A DNA stretch of 51,757 nucleotides from a virus, in the IMG/VR virus record IMGVR_UViG_3300008262_006533, positions 1 to 51,757 of that record. One strand, given 5' to 3'. The notes under the pieces were generated by a model, which searched no databases, was not told the origin of the DNA, and worked only from the letters and a program-made list of their open reading frames with translations. Position numbers and translations under genes: made by a program. Below are positions 38,978 to 48,454 of this stretch, piece by piece; the first letter of the stretch is position 1; each line of letters begins with the position of its first letter.

Positions 38978-39667
38978 TTCTTCTAAATTTTTTAATCTAA
39001 GAAAATTTAATTGGTCAAATTTTTCAGATTTTACTCTATTAATTGTTTCAGAAATTTTTGATTTTATGTCTTGAGATTCTTCATTGTTCTGAAGTACTTC
39101 GAGTTTAGAAATTGCACTTTCTCTGATTGTTTCAAACTTACTTTCTAAACTTTTTGTATCTTCGGAAACTATTTGAAAAAATTCTTTTTTGGAATTTTCA
39201 TCCAAATTCAAAATGTAATTATTGACAGTTTGGTTCGCAACTGCAACCATTGAACTTATTGGGATATTAATATTTTCTTTAATATTTTCTTTCACAGATG
39301 TGATTACTTTCAAAATATTTTTCTTCGCATTTACTCTTTCAATTAAATCAATTCCTTGATTGTAGACTAATGTATCGATGTCGGAATATTTGTTTTCAAT
39401 CTCCTGAGAAAAACTTTTTGGTAATTTGATACTTGGTAAAATTTTATTTAACAGACTAACCCCTTCTTCAATAAAAAATTTTGCATCCTGTTCACTTATC
39501 CCTTGAGGTGAACTCAGTTGATCATATATTGCGTATGCTTTTGACATAGCTTTATTACTCAAAACGTTGTGTTTGAATTCTCGTATTGTTCTCTTGAACT
39601 CATTCTCATTTCTATAAGATTCTAAGAGATTTTTTTCTATTAGGGATTTTACTATTCCGAAGGTCAT
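38969..39667 (-). CDS. helical hypothetical protein next to portal
   Basis: 232 residues, almost entirely helical with Lys/Glu/Ile/Asn and no Cys (GIVKSLIEKNLLESYRNENEFKRTIREF; NAKKNILKVITSVKENIKENI; ESKFETIRESAISKLEVLQNNEE). It sits directly after the portal gene, 20 bases away, in the place of T4 gp67/gp68 core proteins, so it may be a minor core or scaffold protein. No family is recognised. A TATTTATT site lies 12 bases upstream. Confidence 0.65.
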   Translation of the reverse strand: MTFGIVKSLIEKNLLESYRNENEFKRTIREFKHNVLSNKAMSKAYAIYDQLSSPQGISEQDAKFFIEEGVSLLNKILPSIKLPKSFSQEIENKYSDIDTLVYNQGIDLIERVNAKKNILKVITSVKENIKENINIPISSMVAVANQTVNNYILNLDENSKKEFFQIVSEDTKSLESKFETIRESAISKLEVLQNNEESQDIKSKISETINRVKSEKFDQLNFLRLKNLEESI

Positions 39668-39679
39668 TGTCTTTTTTCA

Positions 39680-39687
39680 AATAAATA
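39680..39687 (-). promoter_or_regulatory. TATTTATT motif before the 39667 gene
   Basis: 12 bases upstream of the ATG at 39667 on the minus strand; flanks AA and TGA; directly overlaps the stop region of the portal gene. Confidence 0.5.
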
Positions 39688-41544
39688 TTATGAATTTAAT
39701 AACTTATCTAACTCTTTTGAAATTTCTCCCAAAGAATCTTGTGCCTGACCCAAATTTATCATTTGAGAACCTTCGATTAAATTGTTTTCTAGCAAAATAT
39801 TCAAATCTTTTTTCCTTGATTCTGGTGTAACTTCTGCCGCTGGTGGTGGAGCTTCAGCTCCTGCTGGTGGTGGAGCTTCTGCACCCAATTCAGTACCTCC
39901 CATATCTCCACTGAATGACGAAGGTGGAGGACCTAATTCTTCTCCTCCATCCGTAGTTGTTTCTGCACCAGCCGTAGGAGTTGCTCCTGTTTGGGAACCA
40001 TACAATTTATCGATGTTGTCAAACAATCCAGTTTTTGTAATTACAGTTGGTGTTGCCTTCAGTTCTTCACCGACCGCTCTTTCAACTCGTTGTTGTTGTA
40101 AATCCAAACGAACTTCCTCATCGGACCAACCAAAGATATGTTTCTTAGCCCAAGTTGATGAAGTTGCTTGAATTCCGTTTCCTGGATCTGCAACCAAATC
40201 TTTATATAATAATACTTTTTCTTTCCACACATCGATTTTTAACAAATCTGCTTGTGTTGAAGGATTTGTTAAACCAAGTGTAAAGTTCGATAGTTCATCT
40301 TCGAATCCCAATAAAAATAAGTGAACAATTGCTATTTTGTTCAATTCAGCCAACATACTTTTTTGTATTCTGTTGATTGTACGGGCAAATCTAATATCTT
40401 GTAATGCTAAATTCTTTCCATCACCAACAACTTCTTCAAATCCCAAAAATGCTTTTGGAACTCTCAACGCTGTTAATAATTTCTTTTGAATATATTCAAT
40501 ATCGGCAATTTCTGATAGGTTTTGAGCACCTGCCAATGTATCAATTGGTGTTGGTGCTGCTGGATCACGAACAGGAATAAAGTAATCTTGGTCTACCGCC
40601 ATTTGGTTAAATCTCATGTCGACATTACCTGTCTTACTATCAACAATTTGTTCTCTCTTGAACTTGTTGGCAACTCTTTGTACGTACGCTTCAACGTCGT
40701 CATCATTCATGTTTCCAACGAAAACTTTAAAAATTCTTCTTTCAGGTGCTCGAGATGTTCTATAAATTAACATAGCATCCTCACAAAGAAGAAGTTGTTT
40801 CCATATACGTCTTGCTTTTTCCAACATTGAAGTTCCATAAGGGAGTTTTCTGTCATCACCCAATAATCTGAAGTGAGCCATTTCCCAAGATTGAAATTCC
40901 ATGTTTTTATTTTTCCAAGTAAAGTGTAATGACTTTTGGTCCTTATCCACTTCATTTTTTACATCAACAGATATTTTGCCACTTGCTCCAACCTCATGTC
41001 GTTCAATTTCTATAGTTGGTAATTGTTGACACCCTACAACTCCTTTTTCAGGGTCCAACTTCAAATAAACAAAGTTGTCACCATACTTACAGGTGTTCCG
41101 AGTCCACATTGGCAAGTTAGTGTTAATGTCCAATGCATTATTGAACAAATCAGCTAAGACACCTTTAATTCTTTTTGATTCAGAATAAATTTGTAAGATG
41201 AATCCATCCTCATTTGTTGTAGTGGATTCCTCGGCGTATATGTCCAATGCTGCTGAAATTTCAGGGGTGTACTCCATAGACTCATAGTCATATTGAGCAG
41301 ACAACCTTGTTGGTTCATAATAAATTGCTTGGGAATATAAATTGTTTTCTACCTTAGCCCACTGATTTGTAAGGTAGTATGTTTGTTGTGCTTGTAGTTT
41401 TTCTTTTTCGTACTCTTCTCTACTTTTTGTTCGCAGAAGTTCCTTTTTATCAAACTTAAATGTTGGATAATCCTGATTGAGAAGTGAGTTCGGCCCAAAG
41501 GTTTGAGACAATCTCTGCCAAACGGTCATGTTTTGTTCTGCCAT
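39688..41544 (-). CDS. gp20: portal vertex protein, T4 gp20-type
   Basis: 618 residues. EYTPEISAALDIYAEESTTT (91-110), EMAHFRLLGDDRKLPYGTS (221-239), YRTSRAPERRIFKVFVGNM (261-279) and the following VEAYVQRVANKFKRE are characteristic of the gp20 wing and stem domains. YIPV-type repeats (DQDYFIPVRD) and FLGFEEVVGDGKNLALQDIRFARTI complete the family. After about residue 500 the chain becomes Pro/Ala/Gly-rich and low-complexity (GAEAPPPAGAEAPPPAAEV), an extension T4 gp20 does not have, followed by a helical end. The dodecameric ring is the site of DNA packaging and tail attachment. A TATTTATA site lies 27 bases upstream. Confidence 0.92.
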   Translation of the reverse strand: MAEQNMTVWQRLSQTFGPNSLLNQDYPTFKFDKKELLRTKSREEYEKEKLQAQQTYYLTNQWAKVENNLYSQAIYYEPTRLSAQYDYESMEYTPEISAALDIYAEESTTTNEDGFILQIYSESKRIKGVLADLFNNALDINTNLPMWTRNTCKYGDNFVYLKLDPEKGVVGCQQLPTIEIERHEVGASGKISVDVKNEVDKDQKSLHFTWKNKNMEFQSWEMAHFRLLGDDRKLPYGTSMLEKARRIWKQLLLCEDAMLIYRTSRAPERRIFKVFVGNMNDDDVEAYVQRVANKFKREQIVDSKTGNVDMRFNQMAVDQDYFIPVRDPAAPTPIDTLAGAQNLSEIADIEYIQKKLLTALRVPKAFLGFEEVVGDGKNLALQDIRFARTINRIQKSMLAELNKIAIVHLFLLGFEDELSNFTLGLTNPSTQADLLKIDVWKEKVLLYKDLVADPGNGIQATSSTWAKKHIFGWSDEEVRLDLQQQRVERAVGEELKATPTVITKTGLFDNIDKLYGSQTGATPTAGAETTTDGGEELGPPPSSFSGDMGGTELGAEAPPPAGAEAPPPAAEVTPESRKKDLNILLENNLIEGSQMINLGQAQDSLGEISKELDKLLNS

Positions 41545-41571
41545 ACGTAATTTTACTATTTACCCTGATAA

Positions 41572-41579
41572 TATAAATA
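41572..41579 (-). promoter_or_regulatory. TATTTATA motif before the portal gene
   Basis: 27 bases from the ATG at 41544 on the minus strand, 2 bases from the terminase stop. Flanks AC and TTA. This is the longest spacing of the set. Confidence 0.45.
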
Positions 41580-41580
41580 G

Positions 41581-43341
41581 TTATTTAGCACCAAATAACC
41601 ACCCATATTTTTGATAATCCGATTTGGATGGGCCATTATTCATCAAGTTGGGGTCTTTACCCATTTGAGGAACCATAGGATTAAAATAGTCCGAGGTATT
41701 TTTGTTCTCACTGACCACAGTCGCCCATGAATTCAACATTGCTTTTGTATGGTTTACCACTTTAGTAAGGGATTGAAATGATTTTTCTGCAACATAAATT
41801 GCCATAGATAAAGCCATGATACAATCATCATGTTGTCCCTTTTGATGGTCAGGTCTTCCGTTTATGTAAACGAAAGTATTCATTTCATTGTATGTTCTAT
41901 GTGAAAAAATTTTGAACCCGTGTCTAACTCCTTCTTCGAATGCAGCAATAATTTGAACTCTTTTTGTGTTAAAATTAATACCTGGTATTTTTTCATTAAT
42001 TTTGGGGTCCCACTTCCATTTGTTTGAAGTATCAACACCATCAACATAGAGACCTCCTTGATACTGTAGTTCTTGTAGTTTTCTTGCGGTTGAAACTCCC
42101 ATTCCTCCTGTAATATCTATGACACAAAACGCATTATACATAGTACCCCATTTGTAAGCAATCTCGGCTAAGACATCAGGTGGAACTTTCCCAACATATT
42201 CTAAGGATTGTTCTCTTTCATCAAAATCGATAATCTGTATGGATGAAAAGTCTTCTGAGTCACCACGAGAAACGTCAATTCCCATAACATATTTGTGACC
42301 ATTGACTGGCTCTTTGAAAATCCACAATGCATTGCCCATTAGTTTTGCTTGTGGTGATTGAAGTTGATTTTTAGCAATATTTTGCATCAAGTCAGAATCG
42401 AAAACGTTGTCCCCTGAACCCAAGAAATTGCATTCCAATTCTTGTGCAACCTTTCTTCTGTCATACTTCAATTTTTTTACCATCCCCTCAAACCAAGAAG
42501 AACATGGTTTGTATCCTTTTTCTATGTAATCTGTCGTTACGGCATGATCTCGGTCATACGGATTATCCGTAGATAAATCTATGATAGTATCGATTGGATA
42601 GTCTTCTCTGTTAAGTAAATAATGAACCAAATCTCCAGTTTTGACCATATACAAATCTTTGGTATATCTCGGATCTCTGTACCAAAACATTTCGGAGATT
42701 TTGAAATCATTCATACCTCTCAAAGCTTGGTCATAAATTTCATAGTAAATTGGGTCATATCCGTTAGGTGTAGATACAACTATCACTTTACCACCTGTAG
42801 ATAGGGAAGCCATACAAGCTGACCAAAAGTCTCCGTCAGCCTCGATGAAGGCAGCTTCGTCAAAAATAAGGATTGTAGGTGTATAACCTCTCAAGGCGTC
42901 CTTAGATGTTGCAACCGCTTTGACTTCACATCCGTTATTTAATTTGAAATGTCTTTGAGAATTCTTTTCTGCTGAAAATCCAATTCCAACCCATGCTGGC
43001 CATTGTTCTATAAACCCACGTATTTTGTTTGCCATTTCTACGGACGTATCCAATTTGTTGGCAATAATCAAAACTTTTTCAGGTTTTTCTTTTCTTGCGA
43101 AGGCTAGTTTTTTTGATGCCCATGCAGCTGTTACTGTGGAAACACCTGCTTGTCGATATTTTAGGGCAATATTTTCGTTGTGACTTTCGTAATCTTCGAG
43201 TAGAGATACTTGGTCGGGGAATAAATCCAAAGGGACATATTTGGATACTGTATTATCGTATGTCTGTAAATAAGTACGAAGTGCATAAGGGGTATTCCTC
43301 ATACACTTCGTATATTCTATAATTAATTGTTCTTTATTCAC
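41581..43341 (-). CDS. gp17: terminase large subunit, T4 gp17-type
   Basis: 586 residues. The N-terminal ATPase has KYRQAGVSTVTA (61-72, Walker A variant without a lysine in the usual place, as in T4 gp17-type enzymes), TILIFDEAAF (156-165, Walker B with D161/E162) and VVSTPNGYDP (188-197, coupling motif). The C-terminal RNase H-like nuclease has VMGIDVSRGDSEDFSSIQI (352-370) with D356, CVIDITGGMG (406-415) with D409, and QHDDCIMALSMAIYVAE for the third acidic residue. It cuts concatemeric DNA and pumps it into the head. The small subunit is not recognised in the window. It lies 21 bases after the 43363 gene. Confidence 0.95.
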   Translation of the reverse strand: MNKEQLIIEYTKCMRNTPYALRTYLQTYDNTVSKYVPLDLFPDQVSLLEDYESHNENIALKYRQAGVSTVTAAWASKKLAFARKEKPEKVLIIANKLDTSVEMANKIRGFIEQWPAWVGIGFSAEKNSQRHFKLNNGCEVKAVATSKDALRGYTPTILIFDEAAFIEADGDFWSACMASLSTGGKVIVVSTPNGYDPIYYEIYDQALRGMNDFKISEMFWYRDPRYTKDLYMVKTGDLVHYLLNREDYPIDTIIDLSTDNPYDRDHAVTTDYIEKGYKPCSSWFEGMVKKLKYDRRKVAQELECNFLGSGDNVFDSDLMQNIAKNQLQSPQAKLMGNALWIFKEPVNGHKYVMGIDVSRGDSEDFSSIQIIDFDEREQSLEYVGKVPPDVLAEIAYKWGTMYNAFCVIDITGGMGVSTARKLQELQYQGGLYVDGVDTSNKWKWDPKINEKIPGINFNTKRVQIIAAFEEGVRHGFKIFSHRTYNEMNTFVYINGRPDHQKGQHDDCIMALSMAIYVAEKSFQSLTKVVNHTKAMLNSWATVVSENKNTSDYFNPMVPQMGKDPNLMNNGPSKSDYQKYGWLFGAK

Positions 43342-43362
43342 ACAGTCAAATCAATATATGAT

Positions 43363-44637
43363 TTATGGTCTTGGTATTCCCAAATCTCTGTAGAGTTGAT
43401 CATAATCATCATCTTCGTCTTCGGAACTATCGGTCCCTTTGGACTCATCATACTCACTTTTCTGTTGTTGAGCCTTTCTCATGATTTCTTTGAATTTTGC
43501 GGTCGCTTTTTTGACTTTCGATTCATCTTCAGAGATTGCGTTTCCAATAATTTCTAAAAACTCTTGAGCTGGTGTCTGATACAGATTAGAATAAAACCAA
43601 GGAACCAAACCTTTATTCTCTTCATCAAACATTTCATCTGGTAAAGCAAATCTGATTTTTTCTACAATCTCTGGACCGATTCTGAGTTGCATTGGTTCAT
43701 TGGACAATACATCAGTAACCCCTCTTACATTTCTTGACATTTCAGGGTCTTCAGGTAATCCATGTCTTGCAATAGATTCCTCCAAACCTTTGATTATCTC
43801 ATGACACAAAATAGGGAATATTAATCCTTCAGCAACAATTTTAGTGTCGGGTCTATCTTCTCCACCTTCTTCCTCCTCATCCTCATCTTTATTCTCCAAT
43901 TTTACTTTACCCGCAACACCACTTCCTGTGCGAGACATCATTTCAATCATTTGTTCCATTGAAAAATACATGAAATCATTGATTGCCATAATTCCCAAAT
44001 ACGCTGGATAAAGTTGGGGGTCAATTGCATCAAGTCTTTCTTTTACCTCTGGTTTTTGGAATATATAATGTCCTTTCTTCGCTGCCCCTTGAATGATTGC
44101 ATTAATCATATTTCTTTTATGAATTTCCAATTCCATCAATTCGTCTTCAGTCAAGTCTTCAACATCGAAAGAAGGGATTTCAGGTTGTTTAGAATCGTCG
44201 TCTTTTTTTTCAGGTTTGGACATTTTCATTCTAAAGTCCGAAGTATTAATTGGTGCTCTATTCAGTAATGCTTCGATTTCAAACCAGTCTGTAGGCACTT
44301 GGGTTTCTTCCAAAGAAGCGTCAATCGCTAATTGTTCCAATTCTTCTCTGTGTCTTCCTTCAATTCTTGTTATTGCAGGGACCTTACTCATCATTTCCTG
44401 ATAAATCATGCCCTGTACTTGTTGAGAACTAATATCTTCTATTCCAGTTACTTGTTTTAACTTGTCAGCAACTTTACCAAATCTTGAACTTACCAATCTT
44501 TGTACGTCTTCAACACCCTTTCTCATTGCAGGATTTTTTGCATACAAATTTTCAGGACTCCCTAATTTGAGTTCCAATCTTGGGTCCATTCTTTCAGGTC
44601 TGTCCCCGTACTTTATTTGTTCTTTTAATTTTGCCAT
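43363..44637 (-). CDS. hypothetical protein upstream of terminase
   Basis: 424 residues. It begins with basic helices (MAKLKEQIKYGDRPERMDP; EDVQRLVSSRFGKVADKLKQV). The middle is helical with aromatic residues (AIDPQLYPAYLGIMAINDFMYF), and there are two strongly acidic low-complexity runs (KDEDEEEEGGED and DSSEDEDDDYD). No known family. It is transcribed in the same direction as the head cassette, with a 1-base gap to the gene upstream. Acidic tails are typical of phage proteins that deal with DNA or neighbouring proteins during assembly; its role here is unknown. Confidence 0.65.
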   Translation of the reverse strand: MAKLKEQIKYGDRPERMDPRLELKLGSPENLYAKNPAMRKGVEDVQRLVSSRFGKVADKLKQVTGIEDISSQQVQGMIYQEMMSKVPAITRIEGRHREELEQLAIDASLEETQVPTDWFEIEALLNRAPINTSDFRMKMSKPEKKDDDSKQPEIPSFDVEDLTEDELMELEIHKRNMINAIIQGAAKKGHYIFQKPEVKERLDAIDPQLYPAYLGIMAINDFMYFSMEQMIEMMSRTGSGVAGKVKLENKDEDEEEEGGEDRPDTKIVAEGLIFPILCHEIIKGLEESIARHGLPEDPEMSRNVRGVTDVLSNEPMQLRIGPEIVEKIRFALPDEMFDEENKGLVPWFYSNLYQTPAQEFLEIIGNAISEDESKVKKATAKFKEIMRKAQQQKSEYDESKGTDSSEDEDDDYDQLYRDLGIPRP

Positions 44638-44638
44638 T

Positions 44639-45553
44639 TTATTTACCCAATAAATTTAGTATAACATCAATTACTTCTTGTTTAGCATCTTCGGGAGATA
44701 TTCTTCCTGCTTTCGGGTCAATTTGTTCTCCTGGTCTTGGATTTTTTCCAGGGTGTGCAGGTCGTGTAGTTGGTTTCGTGTCAGGTTTGGTAATTGGTTT
44801 AGTTGGAGCGGTAGTTGGTTCACCAGCTTTTGGATCGATTTGTTCTCCTGGCCTTGGATTTTTTCCAGGATGCGCAGGTCTTGTAGTTGGTTTTGTATCA
44901 GGTTTGGTAATAGGTTTTGTTGGAGCCTCTGTTGGAGCTTCAGACAAATATTTCAATAAGTCACCTTTGGTGATTCTTGGGAGAATGTTTCTTTCCACGA
45001 TTTTCATAATTTCAGTTTCCAAAAACAAAGATACAGGATTTTTTCCTTCTTCCAATTGTTTTTTTACTGATTTTACACATCTTTCAAATTTTCTTGTTTT
45101 CTTTGGTCCCACCTGTGCATGACATATTGCCCATGGATTCGGTTGACCTGGCTTGAGGTCTGTCTCACTTTCGAACATACCCATACCATCAGTTTCATCA
45201 CCAAATCCATCATCTGATGAAGGACCGACTTGTTTCGGATCTTGAGTTTCAGTTTCTTTGTTCGGATCGATTGTAACTTCTTCTTCTTCAGCCATTTCTT
45301 CCATCGGAGTCGCCTTGATTCCTGTTGATGTTTTTTGAATTACCATTTTTTTCCCTGCAGGAGGGGCTGGAACTGCGGTTCCTTTTTCCAAATCACTTGT
45401 GGGTATATTGTAAGATGTGGTTGTCTGTTGTGTAACAGCTTCAATCATCAATTTTGAATGTAATACGGCAATCTGAGATTCAGTCATCTTCCCCACGGTC
45501 TTTGCTGACAATCCTTTATCTATCAATTCGAGTGCTTTCTTATTAATTTTCAT
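44639..45553 (-). CDS. hypothetical protein with Pro/Lys-rich 39-residue repeat
   Basis: 304 residues. The helical N-terminus (ALELIDKGLSAKTVGKMTESQIAVLHSK) is followed by an acidic middle. The segment NPWAICHAQVGPKKTRKFERCVKSVKKQ has a C-x(n)-C spacing like that of small phage head or DNA-binding proteins. A 39-residue unit, APTKPITKPDTKPTTRPAHP then GKNPRPGEQIDPKAG, is present twice almost end to end near the C-terminus, and a short helix closes the chain. The repeat encodes an extended, positively charged linker. It lies 1 base from the 43363 gene and overlaps the next by 11 bases. Function unknown. Confidence 0.65.
   Translation of the reverse strand: MKINKKALELIDKGLSAKTVGKMTESQIAVLHSKLMIEAVTQQTTTSYNIPTSDLEKGTAVPAPPAGKKMVIQKTSTGIKATPMEEMAEEEEVTIDPNKETETQDPKQVGPSSDDGFGDETDGMGMFESETDLKPGQPNPWAICHAQVGPKKTRKFERCVKSVKKQLEEGKNPVSLFLETEIMKIVERNILPRITKGDLLKYLSEAPTEAPTKPITKPDTKPTTRPAHPGKNPRPGEQIDPKAGEPTTAPTKPITKPDTKPTTRPAHPGKNPRPGEQIDPKAGRISPEDAKQEVIDVILNLLGK
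44702..44935 (-). repeat. two 117-base direct repeats in the 44639 gene
   Basis: Copy 1 covers about 44820-44935 and copy 2 about 44702-44818 (minus-strand order). Along at least 34 compared codons both code for the same residues, but about a dozen bases differ, all at silent positions. Confidence 0.8.
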
Positions 45554-45938
45554 AAACTACTTTTTTTTCGAATTCCAATATCAAATCTCTTTCGTAGAGT
45601 TTGTCTTTTATTTGTTGTTCGGACATCCCAAATCTAAAAACCATTCTTTTCTGATTCTCATACTCGTCTGTTTCCCAAGCTAAAGCAACCACATCATCGA
45701 TTGCATCTTCCATAGAAAAAAAATCGGAGTTCTGAATCAATTCCAATTTAACATCAGTATTTCTCAGAACTCCCACTTTTTTTATGTATTGTAATTCAGG
45801 TGGTCCTGGATAGCCATTCGATGGCTTGTTGTCCCAAGAATCTCCCCAAACATCAAGACTATCAGAGAAAATGAATTCGTAAAGATTGTCCCCCCTATAA
45901 TTAGGTCCCAAACCATTTACGTATATCAAATTACTCAT
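45543..45938 (-). CDS. hypothetical protein
   Basis: 131 residues. The N-terminus MSNLIYVNGLGPNYRGDNLYEFIFSDSL is strand-rich with a Gly-Pro turn. The middle has a Trp/Pro-rich stretch (VWGDSWDNKPSNGYPGPPEL). The C-terminal part is helical and charged (FGMSEQQIKDKLYERDLILEFEKKV). It overlaps genes on both sides (11 and 4 bases), indicating coupled translation with the 44639 and 45935 genes. No family is recognised. Confidence 0.6.
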   Translation of the reverse strand: MSNLIYVNGLGPNYRGDNLYEFIFSDSLDVWGDSWDNKPSNGYPGPPELQYIKKVGVLRNTDVKLELIQNSDFFSMEDAIDDVVALAWETDEYENQKRMVFRFGMSEQQIKDKLYERDLILEFEKKVVYEN

Positions 45939-47137
45939 ACTAATAATCCTTCAGGTGATATTTTTACTTGTTGTCCTTTATTTTCGAACACCAAATTTTT
46001 CTTATTAGTAATTCCAACAATTTTAGCTGAAGAATTTTCCTGTAAGAATTTTTTTGATGTCAATTCTTGTTCGATTGTCTCACTTAATTTTACAACTTCT
46101 TCCATCTGTTTTTTTACAGACAAAGATTCATTCATTTTATTTTTTTTACTTTCAAGAATTTCTTTCTTTGAAATTTCAAAATACTTGGAAATAACTTTAT
46201 CGATTGCAGATTCACCAAAAATACTGTCGATGATTGCACCGTTTCCGTACCCACCTTCTTCCATTTCACTCTCAACAGGTACGTCCATATCAGCTTGAAT
46301 ATCTTCAACTTCTGAATCGTCCGTCATGTCCAATCCACCCATATCATCTCCACCTAAATCTTCAGATTCCTCATCAAACTTAGATAGAATGTCTTCTCTA
46401 TCTTCTTCGGATAAAGTTTTCAAATCAACTGAAGAAAGGACCATGTTAATCACATACTTTATATCTTCAGAAGTCATTGGTTCTTGACTATCCAATGTTC
46501 TAATTTTCTGAGTCAATTTACCTGTAAGTTTTTGGATAGTCTTGAAAGATACTTCTTCGTCCCCCATATCAGACGTTTCAACATCCATAGATACGTCAAC
46601 TCCCATTTCACCTTCAGGACCCATATCTTCCATACCCATATCTTCACCACCCTCAGGGGCGTCTACTGGAGATGGAGGTAATGCTGGAGCTGGAACCGCT
46701 GGCGGAGCTGCAGGTGCCGAAGGTTCTGCCATTGCTGGCATTTCATCAGCTGCTGGCTTTGGGGTTTTCAAAACGAATTTTTTCTGTTCTCCGAAAAAAG
46801 ATACTCCTTCTTCATTCTCATTGAGTCTGTTCAATTCACCAGCCAACAAGTTCAGTCTCTTGAATGCCTGAGAATATGAAGAATAGTACTTTCTATTTTT
46901 CATTGGCTCAATGTATTCAGTCTGAGACTCAGAAATAGTTTTCTTAATAATATACCCTTGTCTTTCTTTGACTATCTCATAATTGTTTCCATCAGCAAGT
47001 GAAATAGAATATTCAGACTTTGCAGTTTCATTCATAGTAGCAGGAATTACCTCGTTGAAACGAGCAATTTCCATGATTCTTTTTATCTTTTCTTGTCCAG
47101 TCAATTTTTCACTGCCAAGTGGTTTCAAATCTCCCAT
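45935..47137 (-). CDS. acidic hypothetical protein with Pro/Ala-rich linker
   Basis: 400 residues. Residues 1 to about 110 are helical with a strand hairpin (YSISLADGNNYEIVKERQGYIIKKTIS). Residues about 125-165 are a Pro/Ala-rich linker. An acidic Met/Gly/Asp region follows (EGGEDMGMEDMGPEGEMGVD), then a helical domain with acidic Gly-rich repeats (DLGGDDMGGLDMTDD), and the end ASAKIVGITNKKNLVFENKGQ looks like a small beta domain. The Met-Asp-Gly pattern is similar in style to the scaffold protein at 35521-37131, so it may be another core or chaperone-type protein. This is a resemblance only. Confidence 0.6.
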   Translation of the reverse strand: MGDLKPLGSEKLTGQEKIKRIMEIARFNEVIPATMNETAKSEYSISLADGNNYEIVKERQGYIIKKTISESQTEYIEPMKNRKYYSSYSQAFKRLNLLAGELNRLNENEEGVSFFGEQKKFVLKTPKPAADEMPAMAEPSAPAAPPAVPAPALPPSPVDAPEGGEDMGMEDMGPEGEMGVDVSMDVETSDMGDEEVSFKTIQKLTGKLTQKIRTLDSQEPMTSEDIKYVINMVLSSVDLKTLSEEDREDILSKFDEESEDLGGDDMGGLDMTDDSEVEDIQADMDVPVESEMEEGGYGNGAIIDSIFGESAIDKVISKYFEISKKEILESKKNKMNESLSVKKQMEEVVKLSETIEQELTSKKFLQENSSAKIVGITNKKNLVFENKGQQVKISPEGLLV

Positions 47138-47163
47138 ATTGTAATTTATTTTTTTTTCTATGT

Positions 47164-48441
47164 TTAATTATTTAATCCTTGGAATCCTCCTAAAGATATT
47201 GCGTTCAACTGAATTATTGTTACGTTGCCATCTTCATCAGTCATTACTTGGTAAGGGACTGTTGAACCCGATGGTGCGGTTCCTCCACTGAATGAACCCA
47301 ACATATCAATTGTATATTCGTATTGTTGGTTTACTTCTATTGTATAATTGAAAGTTACACTCGGAGTTGGGGTTGCGGTTGGAGTTGTATTTGGTGTTCC
47401 TGATGGTGTTGAAGTTACTGTTGGTGTTGGTGTTGGTGTTGATGTGACTGGTGGTGTTCCACTCGCAGATGCAGTAATACTTGGTGTCGGTGTAATCGTT
47501 GTGGTATTAGTTGGTGTTGAAGTAACTGTTGGTGTTTGAGTTGGTGTCGCAGTAACAGTAGTTGTAACTGTTACTGATGGTGTTACAGTTGGTGTTGAAG
47601 TTGCAGTTTGAGTCACTGTAGCCGTAGGAGTTGGAGTCACTCCTGCAGTTCTTGTTGGAGTCGGAGTTGTAGTTGATGTTGGTGTAGCACTTGGAGTCGA
47701 TGTATTCGATGCTGTTGGTGTTGGAGTTATATCTCCAAGACATTCAATACAAGTTTCCCAAGGTCCATTGAATATAGTCACATCCAAAGCCAAAGGTGTA
47801 TCAAAACCATTATTTACCGTGTAGCATTGATGACCTCCTCCGTCGACATTCAAATCATATATTTTTCCACTGACAAGAGTACCTCTAAATTTTGCGTATA
47901 AAGTTGTGCCTCCCGTACAAGGAGTAATAATATAATATGTGTAAGCCAACAATGAAGTAGTTGGAGTCACCGTATTGGTTGGTGTAATTGATGGTGTAGG
48001 AGTAATAGTTGCAGTTTGGGTTGGAGTAGTTGTAACAGTTGGTGTTTGAGTTGGTGTTCTTGTCACCGTAGCAGTGTTTGTAGGCGAAGTAGTATTTGTT
48101 ACAGTTTGAGTAACAGTTGGTGTTGGTGTGACTGCCGCGGTTTTTGTCGGTGTAGGTGTTGGAGTTTTGGTTGGTGTTACTGTCGGAGTCGATGTATTTG
48201 ACGCTGTAGGAGTTGGAGTAATATCACCCAAACATTCAATACAGTTGTCCCATGGTCCATTAAAAATTGTTGCAGTCAAAGCTAAAGGAGTGTCAAAACC
48301 TGACGCGATGGTATAACATCCATTACCACCACCATCGATGTTCAAGTCGTAGATTTTACCCTGAATGAGATTTTCCTCCGACTTGATGTATAGTTGTGTG
48401 GTGGAATTACAGGAAGACGCAATATAATAATTAAAAGCCAT
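47164..48441 (-). CDS. duplicated-module protein with Thr-Pro-rich linkers
   Basis: 425 residues. Module 1 (residues 4-75) and module 2 (166-240) are clear duplicates: both contain GKIYDLN.DGGG, .CYT, GFDTPLAL, .TIFNGPW and C-I-E-C-LGDITPTPTASNTSTP. The Thr/Pro/Ser tracts lie between them (about 76-163) and after the second (about 241-368). The C-terminal domain (about 370-425) is unrelated (TIEVNQQYEYTIDMLGSFSGG). The small Cys-bearing modules and TPT tracts match those in the gene at 1-408 and the large gene at 1013-4291, so it is probably a surface fibre or decoration protein. A TATTTATA site lies 13 bases upstream. It stands at the far end of the head gene group. Confidence 0.7.
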   Translation of the reverse strand: MAFNYYIASSCNSTTQLYIKSEENLIQGKIYDLNIDGGGNGCYTIASGFDTPLALTATIFNGPWDNCIECLGDITPTPTASNTSTPTVTPTKTPTPTPTKTAAVTPTPTVTQTVTNTTSPTNTATVTRTPTQTPTVTTTPTQTATITPTPSITPTNTVTPTTSLLAYTYYIITPCTGGTTLYAKFRGTLVSGKIYDLNVDGGGHQCYTVNNGFDTPLALDVTIFNGPWETCIECLGDITPTPTASNTSTPSATPTSTTTPTPTRTAGVTPTPTATVTQTATSTPTVTPSVTVTTTVTATPTQTPTVTSTPTNTTTITPTPSITASASGTPPVTSTPTPTPTVTSTPSGTPNTTPTATPTPSVTFNYTIEVNQQYEYTIDMLGSFSGGTAPSGSTVPYQVMTDEDGNVTIIQLNAISLGGFQGLNN

Positions 48442-48454
48442 TTAATTTTTTCTT

